A program made the translations under genes and the position numbers. From JAVBNH01 sp031551635 (GTDB lineage Bacteria; Bacillota; Clostridia; Oscillospirales; Acutalibacteraceae): 64,000 bases of DNA. The stretch covers positions 69,545 through 133,544 of the forward strand of contig JAVBNH010000003.1 in assembly GCA_031551635.1 (NCBI GenBank), given 5' to 3'. The notes beneath the pieces were generated by a model. It had not been told where the DNA came from. It saw nothing but the letters and a program-made list of their open reading frames with translations, and did not search any database. How positions within the stretch are numbered: the first letter of the stretch is position 1; every line of letters starts with the position of its first letter. Shown piece by piece: positions 19,379 through 28,625 of this stretch.

Positions 19379-20026
19379 TTATATTTCGGCAACCAGCTTA
19401 AGTAAAGAGCTGCTGCCTATCCTGTCGGCTCCCGCTTCAATCAGTCTGAAAGCAAAATCAAGATCTTTAATGCCGCCCGCAGCCTTGATTTTTATTCCTT
19501 TGCAGTATTTTTTAAATAAAGCTATGTCATGCTCTGTCGCGCCGGCTGATGAAAAACCTGTTGAAGTTTTTATAAAATCAGCTCCCGAAGCGCAGACGAT
19601 TTCACACATTATAATTTTTTCTGGATCTTCAAGCAGACAGGTTTCGATTATAACCTTAAGTATTTTATTGCCGCAAACATTTTTTAATGAAATGATTTCG
19701 CCTAAAATATCGTCGTATTTTTTGTCTTTCAGCATTGAAAGATTTATAACCATGTCAATTTCTGCGGCGCCATTTTCCAATGCGTCAGCGGTTTCAAAAA
19801 GCTTAACTTTAGATGTGTTGTATCCGTTAGGAAAACCGATAACAGTGCAGATGTCAATTTTCCCCTGAACATACTGGGAGGCAAAAGCCGTAAAGGACGG
19901 AGGAATGCAGATTGAGGCTGCATTCCCTTTTATTCCTTCATCACAAAGTGTTATTATCTGTTCTAGTGTCGCGGTCTGCGTCAGACAGGTATGGTCAATT
20001 CTGCTTGCTATATCACTATTTTTCAT
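19379..20026 (-). CDS. deoC: Deoxyribose-phosphate aldolase
   Basis: The 215-residue class I aldolase cleaves deoxyribose 5-phosphate to acetaldehyde and glyceraldehyde 3-phosphate. The Schiff-base lysine lies in FIKTSTGF, the second lysine in IKAAGGIK, and the conserved KVIIETCLL strand is present. Its ATG overlaps the stop of the upstream surface-protein gene (ATGA), with AGGAAG upstream inside that gene, so translation may be coupled. Its pairing with udp makes functional sense; its coupling to a secreted protein is odd. Confidence 0.94.
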   Translation of the reverse strand: MKNSDIASRIDHTCLTQTATLEQIITLCDEGIKGNAASICIPPSFTAFASQYVQGKIDICTVIGFPNGYNTSKVKLFETADALENGAAEIDMVINLSMLKDKKYDDILGEIISLKNVCGNKILKVIIETCLLEDPEKIIMCEIVCASGADFIKTSTGFSSAGATEHDIALFKKYCKGIKIKAAGGIKDLDFAFRLIEAGADRIGSSSLLKLVAEI

Positions 20027-22977
20027 TCCGGCTTCCTGAATTCCTGTAAGCTTGCGGAAACCCTGAGCGTTATTCGGGCGTCAATCGCTGTTATAGTGCC
20101 GTCGCCGTCAACCTCTGCCGCTTTAAGCTGCTTTTCGTCAAAAGTTTCGAGCATCGCGGAGTTACGCAGAATGAGTCTTGCATCGACCGCTGTGATGACA
20201 CCGTCATTATTAACATCGCCCATAGCGTAGTCATCGCCGCCCTGTGTAGTCGGTTCATTATTGTTTGTTGTGCCTGTTGGATTTGTCGGATTTGTAACAT
20301 TTCCTGTCGGCGGAATAGTCTTTTTATTCTTCATCGTGCCGCAGCCATTGCTGCAAACCATTGCGCTCTCACCTGTTTTGGTTGCTGTCGGTTTTTTAAT
20401 TACCTGAGAAACAAAGGTTCCGTGAGCATTTTTGTCAATTGCTATATCCTTAGTCAAAGTCTGATTGCAAACTGTACATTTTGTTGTCTGAGTGCCGACT
20501 GCCATACAGGTCGGAGCCTTTGACTGTGTCCAGGTTCCTTCCTTATGAGCTACCTTTGGAATTGCGGTAAGATTAATTTCCTCACCGCAGGTGGTGCATT
20601 TATCTGCTTTTGAGCCTTCCGCAGTACAAGTCGCAGCTGATAATGTTACATTTTCATATACATGTGCGATTTTTGCAATCAATTCAAGGGATTCCGTATT
20701 TTTATACTGACAAACCGAACAAATATCAAAGCTTTCACCTTCAAGAACGCATGTGGGCTCAAGCGTAACAGTTCTCAAATATGTGTGCGGCTTCATTGAA
20801 ACAGGTCTCTGCGCGAGAACGGCATTGCAAATCGAGCAGTTGTCTGTTTCCTGACCGAGCGCTGTACATGTGGGTTGAGTGGTAACAGTTGTAAGTGCTG
20901 AACCGTGAGTAGTCAGCTTGGGAACTGTAATTGTTTCGCCTATTTGCTGCTGACATATATCACATTTCATAAATTTTGAACCTTCAATTTTACAATCAGC
21001 CGTTATTGTAGTGACTTCCGAAAGATTTCCGTGAATTTCAGATTTCGGAATGACATCAAGCTGAATATCACCGCAGTATGCGCAAGTTCTTGTGTCTGTA
21101 CCGGTAGAGTTACAGGTCGGCTCAAGGGTTCTGATCGTACTGTAATTATGCTCGCAGTTATTATTTACATCAATTATAACATCTATGCTTGAAGGGTCAG
21201 TAAAGAAAACCTTAAATGTGTTTTCACCAAGAGCAAGTCTGGCAATAAATTCTTTTTTGATTGTAATAGTGCCATTCTCAATAGTGTAATCATCAACGCT
21301 GATTCCGTTGCCTGTCAAAGCCGGAGAGGCAAAAGCGAAGTCTTTTAAGTCATAACTGAAAACAAAATCAGTCTGGTCATAAATTGATGCGGGATAAGTG
21401 TTTATTTCTATTTCCGGGCGATATAGGATGTTTGTAAATCCGGCACCGATTAATTCCTCATCAGCATATGAATCTTCATAGCATTTGAAAACTATACTGT
21501 CCTGCTTGACAGGGAGCCCGCCGACAGAAAGATAACCGATTGCATGCTCATCAATAAAAGTGATGTCTTTATGGAGTGTAATAGAGGTAAGCTTATCGTT
21601 ATATAAAAATCCGGGAGCGATAATTGAAGTTGCGCTTGAAGGAATCTCGTAAGAGGTCCCTGCTTTCGCGGGGGGATAATACCTCAATGTTGTAGCGCCT
21701 TTGTTGAATAAAACGCCGTCAAGCGAAGCAAATGAAATGCTTTCGGCAGGAACGTTTATTGCCGCAAGTTTATCATTTATTATTAATTCGCTGGCAGTAA
21801 TGGAGTTTGTAGCTGCAGGTAAATTCAAGACTGTGTCTTTTTTTGCGGCAGGATAAAACAAAAGAGTATCCTTGGCTTTACTATAAATTACACCTTCATG
21901 GCTTGAATAATTCGCATTTAAACTATCAACGGTAAATGACTTTATATTAGGCGCGCCGTTAAATGAATCAAAATTGATAGTTTCAACCGAAGCCGAAACA
22001 AATATGTTTTCGAGAGCAGATACACCGTTGAAAATATTTGCAGGGATTTCTTTTATTATGTTGGCAAAGAAAATCTGCGATTTATTTGCAAGAGGATAGA
22101 ATAAAAGACTATAAACCGGTACCTCGGGAATGTTTCTATTAATATAATATAGTGCGCCGTCGTTCAGGCTTGTGTATTTTTCCGAGTTTCCTGTGCCGTT
22201 GAAGCTGATGCTTTCAAGCGCGGTGCAATTATTAAAAGCGTTTAATGCGATAGAGTCAAGTCCAAGAGGTAAAAGAAGGTTAACTATCGGTTTTCCTGAG
22301 AAAGCTCCGTCATCAATACCCTTGACAAGTAAGCCTTCATGCGTTGCGGGAAGAGATACGTTAACACTTGCGCCATTATAACCTGTTACATAATATGCGT
22401 TATCTCTCTTTGTAAAAGTAAAATCTGTCTCCGCACTGAATGTAGCAAGCTCGACTACGGAGTCGGTGAGCGATATATCATCATTTTCAATCAAAACACC
22501 GTTAAAACAAATATTTTCAGGGTACAGCTCGAAATCAAACTGTGTTTGTGCATTAATCTTTGATCTGTCGATTCTGAATTTCAGCTGCGCGAGAAGAATA
22601 GGATCATTTGATGTGAAGCTTTCTTCAGAAGAATAAAGGCAGGATACTCCTTTTTTTCCGTTCTCCAATGAAAACTCTGTCATCTTATCAATCTGAACAA
22701 AAAGCTTAGCGGGGTATGCAGCGTTTGGAGCATCAGTTTTCCCGAGATATTCGAAAATATCCATATCATAAGAAACAACAATCAGTCCGCTTTCGAATCC
22801 GCTGAGATTTTCACCATATAAATTCAAGACAAACTCATCATTGTTAAGAAGCGTCACAGATGTCATTTTAAAGGATGGTTCAGGTGCTTGCGCGGCTGCG
22901 TCCAGAGCTGTACCAAAACCGACAGCCAAAATTAAAACAAGAAAAATTGATAGAATTCCAAAAATTTTCAGCTTCAT
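20023..22977 (-). CDS. Secreted surface protein: cohesin-like, LRR_5-like, Cys-rich repeats and dockerin
   Basis: The 984-residue exported protein has a signal peptide (about 1-30), a beta-rich cohesin-like N-terminal region (about 35-165), a BspA-type leucine-rich region (about 195-500), then seven Cys-rich repeats of the form PTC-x(n)-G-x(n)-CxxC (about 625-920), a Thr/Pro/Asn linker and a C-terminal type I dockerin with two calcium loops (GDVNNDGVITAVDARLIL and DGDGTITAIDARITL). Dockerins bind cohesins, so it may join a cellulosome-like or other surface assembly. The ATG at 22977 is preferred because AAGGA is too close to 22989. A consensus promoter lies upstream at 23075-23103. It heads the deoC-udp-pyrH run. 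Confidence 0.8.
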   Translation of the reverse strand: MKLKIFGILSIFLVLILAVGFGTALDAAAQAPEPSFKMTSVTLLNNDEFVLNLYGENLSGFESGLIVVSYDMDIFEYLGKTDAPNAAYPAKLFVQIDKMTEFSLENGKKGVSCLYSSEESFTSNDPILLAQLKFRIDRSKINAQTQFDFELYPENICFNGVLIENDDISLTDSVVELATFSAETDFTFTKRDNAYYVTGYNGASVNVSLPATHEGLLVKGIDDGAFSGKPIVNLLLPLGLDSIALNAFNNCTALESISFNGTGNSEKYTSLNDGALYYINRNIPEVPVYSLLFYPLANKSQIFFANIIKEIPANIFNGVSALENIFVSASVETINFDSFNGAPNIKSFTVDSLNANYSSHEGVIYSKAKDTLLFYPAAKKDTVLNLPAATNSITASELIINDKLAAINVPAESISFASLDGVLFNKGATTLRYYPPAKAGTSYEIPSSATSIIAPGFLYNDKLTSITLHKDITFIDEHAIGYLSVGGLPVKQDSIVFKCYEDSYADEELIGAGFTNILYRPEIEINTYPASIYDQTDFVFSYDLKDFAFASPALTGNGISVDDYTIENGTITIKKEFIARLALGENTFKVFFTDPSSIDVIIDVNNNCEHNYSTIRTLEPTCNSTGTDTRTCAYCGDIQLDVIPKSEIHGNLSEVTTITADCKIEGSKFMKCDICQQQIGETITVPKLTTHGSALTTVTTQPTCTALGQETDNCSICNAVLAQRPVSMKPHTYLRTVTLEPTCVLEGESFDICSVCQYKNTESLELIAKIAHVYENVTLSAATCTAEGSKADKCTTCGEEINLTAIPKVAHKEGTWTQSKAPTCMAVGTQTTKCTVCNQTLTKDIAIDKNAHGTFVSQVIKKPTATKTGESAMVCSNGCGTMKNKKTIPPTGNVTNPTNPTGTTNNNEPTTQGGDDYAMGDVNNDGVITAVDARLILRNSAMLETFDEKQLKAAEVDGDGTITAIDARITLRVSASLQEFRKPE

Positions 22978-23074
22978 AAAATTAATCATTCCTTACAAAT
23001 TTAATGAATAAGTCTTAAAAGTAATAAATTTGCCATGACTCTCTATCAAAATTATTACTGCTACCTAATTTAGC

Positions 23075-23103
23075 ATTATATAATAATTAAAATGACTTGT
23101 CAA
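23075..23103 (-). promoter_or_regulatory. Sigma-A promoter for the dockerin-deoC-udp run
   Basis: On the - strand TTGACA, a 17-bp spacer and TATAAT form a perfect consensus promoter about 100 bp upstream of the 22977 start. Confidence 0.8.
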
Positions 23104-23192
23104 TAAAAAAACAAATTATTCACAATGCAACCATAAAAATTTGTACAAATCATATATTTATCGTGTGACAAATTTTTTTCTTTAAAAACTGT

Positions 23193-23221
23193 TTGCACAT
23201 TCACAGTTTTGCAAGTATAAT
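23193..23221 (+). promoter_or_regulatory. Sigma-A promoter for iscS
   Basis: TTGCAC, a 17-bp spacer and TATAAT lie 30 bp upstream of the TTG start of iscS. With the - strand promoter at 23075 it makes a divergent promoter region. Confidence 0.8.
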
Positions 23222-23250
23222 ATATTAGTATATCTTATGGAGGGATAAAC

Positions 23251-24390
23251 TTGGAAATATACCTAGACAACAGCGCAACAACAAAGCCGTGCACTTCTGC
23301 TGTTGAGGAAATGATGAGAATGCTGAATTATAACTACGGCAATCCATCCTCACAGCACGCTCTCGGTACTGAGGCGCTCAGAGCTCTTAATAAGTCAAGA
23401 GAGCGTGTATCAAAGGCTGTTGGCTGCGAAAGCGAGGAGCTGTTTTTTGCTCCGAGCGGAACCGCGGCAAACAACACTGCTATTTTCGGCGCTGTCAGCT
23501 TGAATAAGCATTACGGCAAAAATATAGTAACAACAGAAATAGAACACCCCAGCGTAGCGGAACCCATCAGTCAGCTTGAATCAAAAGGCTATAACATTAC
23601 TAGAATCAAGCCGGATGTATATGGCAATATCCCTGAAGAAAATATCTTCAGAGCCATAAACAGAAATACAGTTCTGGTCAGCATTATGGCGGTCAACAAT
23701 GAGGTCGGCTCAATAACACCACTGCAATCAATAAAAGCGGCTGTTAGGCGCGCGAACTCGTCAGCTCTCATCCACGTGGACGCGGTTCAGGCTTTCGGCA
23801 AACTTAAACTGAAGCCCTCACAGCTCGGCATCGATTTAATGAGTGTCAGCTCGCATAAAATTCACGGACCAAAAGGCGCAGGTGCTTTATACATTCGTAA
23901 AGGATTGAATTTGCCGCCTTATATCCTTGGCGGCGGTCAGGAAAAAGGAATAATTTCGGGTACAGAGGCCATGCCTGCAATAGCTGGATTTGCTGCCGCT
24001 TGCACCTCGCTGCCGGACCTCAACACAGAGTTTTTGAGAGTGACAAGACTTAAAGATTATTTCCTTGAACGCGTCAAAAGCCTGCCCGGAATCTATGTCA
24101 ACTCGCCCTCAAATGCTCTGCCATATATCATCAACATATCTGTTTCCGGCATACGTTCGGCTAATATGATTGGTTTTTTGTCCGGAAACGGAATCTATGT
24201 TTCTGCAGGCTCGGCATGTAAAAAAGGCAAACCCAGCGCGGTCTTGCGCGCTATGGGGCTGCCTGAGAGCAGAACAGACACTGCCCTGAGAATCAGCTTG
24301 TCGCGTTTTACGACCTTCGAGGAACTTGATGTTCTCTTTGATCAAATTTATGAGGGCATGAATACATTAGTCAGGGACAGAAGCTACTAG
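23251..24390 (+). CDS. iscS: Cysteine desulfurase (NifS/IscS family)
   Basis: The 379-residue PLP enzyme converts cysteine to alanine and gives a protein-bound persulfide. YLDNSATTKPC at the N-terminus, the PLP lysine in VSSHKIHGPKG and the catalytic cysteine in SAGSACKKGK are visible. The start is TTG with GGAGGG seven bases upstream. The gene is followed by thiI, so sulfur is probably passed to ThiI for 4-thiouridine in tRNA, the arrangement known from NifZ-ThiI pairs in Bacillus. Confidence 0.93.
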   Translation: MEIYLDNSATTKPCTSAVEEMMRMLNYNYGNPSSQHALGTEALRALNKSRERVSKAVGCESEELFFAPSGTAANNTAIFGAVSLNKHYGKNIVTTEIEHPSVAEPISQLESKGYNITRIKPDVYGNIPEENIFRAINRNTVLVSIMAVNNEVGSITPLQSIKAAVRRANSSALIHVDAVQAFGKLKLKPSQLGIDLMSVSSHKIHGPKGAGALYIRKGLNLPPYILGGGQEKGIISGTEAMPAIAGFAAACTSLPDLNTEFLRVTRLKDYFLERVKSLPGIYVNSPSNALPYIINISVSGIRSANMIGFLSGNGIYVSAGSACKKGKPSAVLRAMGLPESRTDTALRISLSRFTTFEELDVLFDQIYEGMNTLVRDRSY

Positions 24391-24503
24391 AAATTGTACA
24401 ATTTTAGATTTTAGACTTTAGATTGTAGATAGTAAATAATGGTTTAAGGTGAAGCCATTATAAGCCTATCTCCTATCTCCTGAACACTATCTCCTATATC
24501 CTG

Positions 24504-24530
24504 TGAACGATGATTTAATCATCGTTCACA
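24504..24530. repeat. Palindrome between iscS and thiI
   Basis: GTGAACGATGATTTAATCATCGTTCAC is a near-perfect 12-bp inverted repeat with a three-base centre. It follows short imprecise repeats of a TCTCCTAT type (24473-24502) and directly abuts the short repeat copy at 24531. No T-run follows, so it is not a clear terminator. Confidence 0.6.
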
Positions 24531-24571
24531 TAACGTGGGCTTGTTTTTACTGAACTTTTAGCCCATTAAGG
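24531..24571 (-). repeat. Short copy B of the dispersed palindromic repeat
   Basis: This copy, in the opposite orientation, keeps both ends (TAACGTGGGCTTG and AGCCCATTAAGG) of the dispersed repeat but lacks the internal hairpin. It could be a deletion derivative. Confidence 0.6.
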
Positions 24572-24650
24572 TACTAATGTCTAAATTTTCGTACTGTTTC
24601 ATTTTGTATAATCTGAGGACAAGCTATTTTATTTGAGAGGAAACATATTA

Positions 24651-25820
24651 ATGAAGGAAGTTATACTCATAAAAAACGGAGAGCTGGCGCTTAAAGGGCT
24701 GAACCGCTCAACCTTTGAGGACATTATGATAAAGAATATAAAGGCGCGAATTAGCGATTGCGGCAGCTTTAAAATTCTCAAGTCACAATCAACAATAATC
24801 GTCGAGCCTGAGAATGAAAACGCCGATATTGACGAGGCTCACGACCGCATTTCAAGGGTTTTCGGAATTGTCGCCTACTCGAAGGCGGCGGCTGTTGAAA
24901 AGGATTTCGAGGTGATTAAGAACGCGGCAAAGGAATTCCTAAAAAACGACTTACTCTGCGCTGAAACCTTCAAGGTCGAGGCAAAACGCTCTGATAAAAA
25001 ATTCCCGCTTGCTTCACCTGAGATTTGTATGGAGCTCGGGGGTTTTCTGCTGGAGGAATACCCTCACCTGAAGGTTGATGTTCATAAACCGCAGCTCACT
25101 ATCAGTGTTGAAATACGCGATAATTACGCCTTTATTCATTCCAATCAACAAAAAGGCGCGGGCGGAATGCCATCGGGTACCGGCGGTAAAGCTTTGCTAC
25201 TTGTTTCAGGCGGAATAGACAGCCCTGTCGCGGGATGGCTTATGGCTAAAAGAGGTCTGAGACTTGCGGCCGTGCATTTCGCCTCACCTCCCTACACCTC
25301 AGAACGCGCGGAGATGAAGGTTCATGAGTTACTGAAAAAACTTTCGGCATACTGCGGACGCATTGAGCTTTTTGTCGTTCCTTTTACTGAAATTCAAGAG
25401 GCAATTCATAAAAATTGTCCTGAGGAATATTTTACACTTGTAATGCGGCGTTTCATGATGAAAATCTCTAATGAAATCGCGAAAAAAGAGAGCTGTGCGG
25501 CGCTTATTACCGGTGAAAGCCTCGGGCAAGTCGCAAGCCAGACAATATATGCCTTGCAATGCACCGACGCGCTCGCCGAATTCCCTGTTTTCCGCCCTTG
25601 TATCGGACTTGACAAGGAGGAAATAATCTCAATCTCGAAGAAAATCAACACCTTTGATATTTCGATTCAGCCCTTTGAGGATTGCTGCACCGTTTTTACA
25701 CCCAGACACCCGAAAACCCGTCCGACAATAGAAAATGTTGAGAATGCGGAAAAATCAGTTATGAATAATGAAATAATTGAGCGTGCAATAAACAATACCG
25801 TTTTAAAAATAATATCATAA
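24651..25820 (+). CDS. thiI: ThiI, tRNA 4-thiouridine synthase
   Basis: The 389-residue protein has an N-terminal ferredoxin-like and THUMP region (about 1-165) and a PP-loop ATPase domain with VSGGIDSPVAGW. It adenylates U8 of tRNA and inserts sulfur. No C-terminal rhodanese domain is present, as in other Firmicutes, so it must take sulfur from a partner, probably the desulfurase gene just upstream. The ATG at 24651 has GAGAGG ten bases upstream; a TTG at 24633 overlaps that ribosome-binding site and is rejected. Confidence 0.94.
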   Translation: MKEVILIKNGELALKGLNRSTFEDIMIKNIKARISDCGSFKILKSQSTIIVEPENENADIDEAHDRISRVFGIVAYSKAAAVEKDFEVIKNAAKEFLKNDLLCAETFKVEAKRSDKKFPLASPEICMELGGFLLEEYPHLKVDVHKPQLTISVEIRDNYAFIHSNQQKGAGGMPSGTGGKALLLVSGGIDSPVAGWLMAKRGLRLAAVHFASPPYTSERAEMKVHELLKKLSAYCGRIELFVVPFTEIQEAIHKNCPEEYFTLVMRRFMMKISNEIAKKESCAALITGESLGQVASQTIYALQCTDALAEFPVFRPCIGLDKEEIISISKKINTFDISIQPFEDCCTVFTPRHPKTRPTIENVENAEKSVMNNEIIERAINNTVLKIIS

Positions 25821-25866
25821 AAGCAGTGCATCTTGTGGATAAAAAACGACTTTTCGGCTTAAACAC

Positions 25867-25895
25867 TTGAATTTAGATGTAATATAATGTATTAT
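25867..25895 (+). promoter_or_regulatory. Putative sigma-A promoter for the ceramidase-like gene
   Basis: TTGAAT, a 17-bp spacer and TATTAT lie 35 bp upstream of the start at 25930. Confidence 0.5.
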
Positions 25896-25929
25896 ATTTA
25901 GTATGTTTTTAGGAAAGGTTTGATTAATA

Positions 25930-27381
25930 ATGGATTTTGCAGCATCAGCTCTTAAATTCTTTTCAAAAAAAATTGCTAACGGAGCCGCTAAAAGACTCAA
26001 AAAAAATGAGCTTCCGCCTATTCCGATTGCGTCTTTTGACAGGGTAAGCGAGGCTAAATCAGAATTTTTTACCTGCGGCTTCGGCAAAGCACCTGTTATG
26101 CCCGCAGACCCTATTCCGGGCAAAAAGAAATATTACATAGCAGGCTACAGGGCGTATAATCCGGCGATCGGAATTCTTGACCCCATGATGGCAAAAGCTG
26201 TCTGGCTTGATGACAATTCCGGTCACGGAGGCGTTATTTTCTGCGCTGTTGACTGTGTCGGACTTTTTAAATACGATACCGACCGCGTTAAAGCGGAGAT
26301 GAAAGATTTTCTGAAGGAAACCGGTTGCCGTGCCATCAATATCTGCTCGACACATAATCACGCTGGTATCGATACAATGGGTCTTTGGGGCGCTATTCCT
26401 AAATCAGGGCGAACAGAGGAATTTATGCGGATAGTCTATGACGGAATCAAAAAAGCCGTTAAAGACGCTTATGAGGACAGGCGCGAGGGTGAGCTGTATC
26501 TCGGCTACGGTCATGCGGACGAAGGTATGCAGCGAAACGACCGCAAACCCCAGGTTTTCTCTGACGCCTTAACACGCCTGAGGTTTAAGCCAAATGACGG
26601 CAGCCGCGAGATTTATTTTGTTAACTTTGCTTCACACTCGGAATCTCTTGAGGGAAAAAATTCCCTTGTCAGCGCGGACTTCCCTGCTTATATCGCCGAA
26701 GAGGTCATGAGGCAGAAGGGCGCAGAGCTTTGCTATTTCGTCGGAGCTATCGGCGGTCTTGTGCGCATGTGGCCGATGGATAAAGATAATGTCATTTCCA
26801 CAAAAAAGACTGGCAAGCGTCTCGGGGAAATTCTTTGCGATATAAACGAAGAAAAAAAGCTGACACCAAAAATCAGCTTTATCAGGCAGGAAATATATAT
26901 TGAGGCGAATAACCCTGTGCTCATAGGCGGCGCAAAAATCAAGCTGATTCCATCAGTGCCGTTTGATTTGGGTGTCGGTGACCTAAATGTCGGACTAAAG
27001 ACTGAAGTCTCGTATTACGAAATTGACACATTAAAAATCGCACTTATTCCGGGTGAATTATTCCCTGAGCTCGCTTATGGCGGTTACCTCAGCGCGGAGG
27101 AATCCGCTGATGGACTAGACCCCTCTATTAATCCGAAGCCGCTTTGCGAGATTGCCGGTGACGACAAGCTGCTCGTTTTCGGGCTGGCGAATGACGAAAT
27201 AGGTTATATTCCGACTCCCAACGATTTTCATGTCCACCCGACAAAGCCTTATCTCACTCAGGAGCATGACAGACTTGACCGCAGACATTATGAGGAGACA
27301 AATTCTCTGGGACCGCGTACCGCATACTATATAGCAGACACCTTCCAGAAGCTTGTTGATACCGCGAACGCGACGAAATAG
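25930..27381 (+). CDS. Neutral/alkaline ceramidase-like protein
   Basis: The 483-residue protein resembles the N-terminal catalytic domain of neutral/alkaline non-lysosomal ceramidases. The STHNHAGIDTMGLWG segment near residues 140-155 corresponds to the zinc and active-site strand of that family (SHTHSGPG), and FASHSESL near 235 is a second histidine region. No signal peptide is present, and the C-terminal immunoglobulin-like domain of true ceramidases is missing, so the substrate may not be ceramide. It starts with ATG behind AGGAAAGG and is flanked by its own promoter and a strong terminator at 27400. Confidence 0.65.
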   Translation: MDFAASALKFFSKKIANGAAKRLKKNELPPIPIASFDRVSEAKSEFFTCGFGKAPVMPADPIPGKKKYYIAGYRAYNPAIGILDPMMAKAVWLDDNSGHGGVIFCAVDCVGLFKYDTDRVKAEMKDFLKETGCRAINICSTHNHAGIDTMGLWGAIPKSGRTEEFMRIVYDGIKKAVKDAYEDRREGELYLGYGHADEGMQRNDRKPQVFSDALTRLRFKPNDGSREIYFVNFASHSESLEGKNSLVSADFPAYIAEEVMRQKGAELCYFVGAIGGLVRMWPMDKDNVISTKKTGKRLGEILCDINEEKKLTPKISFIRQEIYIEANNPVLIGGAKIKLIPSVPFDLGVGDLNVGLKTEVSYYEIDTLKIALIPGELFPELAYGGYLSAEESADGLDPSINPKPLCEIAGDDKLLVFGLANDEIGYIPTPNDFHVHPTKPYLTQEHDRLDRRHYEETNSLGPRTAYYIADTFQKLVDTANATK

Positions 27382-27399
27382 TTTTTATTTTATTAAATC

Positions 27400-27440
27400 A
27401 AGGCGAATTGATAGCGTTTTTCGCGTTTTCAATTCGCCTT
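27400..27440 (+). terminator. Terminator after the ceramidase-like gene
   Basis: AAGGCGAATTGA and TCAATTCGCCTT form a perfect 12-bp stem with a 17-base loop, followed by TTAATT, 18 bp after the stop codon. Confidence 0.75.
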
Positions 27441-27556
27441 TTAATTACCCATAACCAAGGAAGCGTGTTTTTTATTTTTGAAACAAGTATATTTATTGTC
27501 GCGGCAAATTTTTTCCATGAGCGGAGTATATTTTACTTATAGAATAAAAAAAAGAC

Positions 27557-28435
27557 TTAAGATTTATCCTCATATCTTTTTTCGAGCAGCAGCATGGTTT
27601 TTTTAAGCTCCGGAATGCTTTCTCTGTTGGCAATAACCCAACCTTGTTTTAGATAAAACTGAACTGCTATAGTATTCACCTCAAAGGTCTGCAGTTGTAA
27701 AAGCTTATAATCTTTAAAAAGTTTTTCTTCGGTAAAAGACAATAACCTTGTCCCGAAGCCTTTGTTTTGAAATGGTACATCAATCATTAAAAGATGAAGC
27801 AAATTCTCTTTTGTAATAGAAAAACCGATAATTTGTCCTGAGAGAGTCAGAACCGTGCAGAATTCAAGGTTATCGACAATTTCTTTGTCAGACTTGCCGC
27901 TTTCGATAAAGTCCGATGTTGCTTCTATCCCTAAAAAATGCACATAATTTTCAGCAATAACGCCTCGGGCGATTTTTTTAAGCTTATTCGAGTCAGCTTT
28001 ACAGGCTTGTCTATATTCAACGCTGTTTATAATAGTTTGATAAATTTCAAAAGTGCCGCTTAATAATTCCACTAAAACATCGCTATTCAAATCTTTAAAA
28101 TTTTTAAATCGTATACATCCCTTACCATTTGTAGCTTTACCGAGTCTCCCGGAATAAATCTCAGGAAGCGATTTGCCGTCTCTCCAAGCCATAATATATA
28201 AGCTGACATTATTTTTTTGAGGAGCAATAGCCACAATAGGAATACTGCCTGAATAACTGGTGTTTTCATACGGTATTTCACCGTAGCCGATAGTACAAAT
28301 CGAATCCGAAGTGTATAGTTTTCTGTCGCCAGCCGGAAAATGCTTCTGTATAAACGCGTCGATTTCTTTTAAGCTGTCTTTTTGCTCATTTGATTTTTCA
28401 AAAAATTCATCAATTGATTCTGCTTTAATATTCAT
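27557..28435 (-). CDS. GNAT-family N-acetyltransferase with N-terminal extension
   Basis: The protein of about 292 residues has a C-terminal GNAT domain (last 140 residues) with the acetyl-CoA loop QNKGFGTRLLSF and NTIAVQFYLKQGW. The N-terminal half is not recognised. The ATG at 28435 is chosen because GGAAAAAGAA lies upstream; an earlier ATG at 28489 has no purine-rich sequence before it. It stands alone on the - strand between two + strand genes. The substrate is unknown. Confidence 0.7.
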   Translation of the reverse strand: MNIKAESIDEFFEKSNEQKDSLKEIDAFIQKHFPAGDRKLYTSDSICTIGYGEIPYENTSYSGSIPIVAIAPQKNNVSLYIMAWRDGKSLPEIYSGRLGKATNGKGCIRFKNFKDLNSDVLVELLSGTFEIYQTIINSVEYRQACKADSNKLKKIARGVIAENYVHFLGIEATSDFIESGKSDKEIVDNLEFCTVLTLSGQIIGFSITKENLLHLLMIDVPFQNKGFGTRLLSFTEEKLFKDYKLLQLQTFEVNTIAVQFYLKQGWVIANRESIPELKKTMLLLEKRYEDKS

Positions 28436-28625
28436 AATATTTCTTTTTCCTTTATACACTTTTTCATACTGTGACTTTTCTATACCCATAAATATAATAT
28501 CATATACATTTATTTAAATCAAAGGTTTTTTTAAGCAAAATCAGCAAAACGGTATAACACTGGATAAGCGGGAAACAATCTTTTTGATTCGACAAATTTT
28601 TATTTTTTAAAAAGAGGTGACCGTT

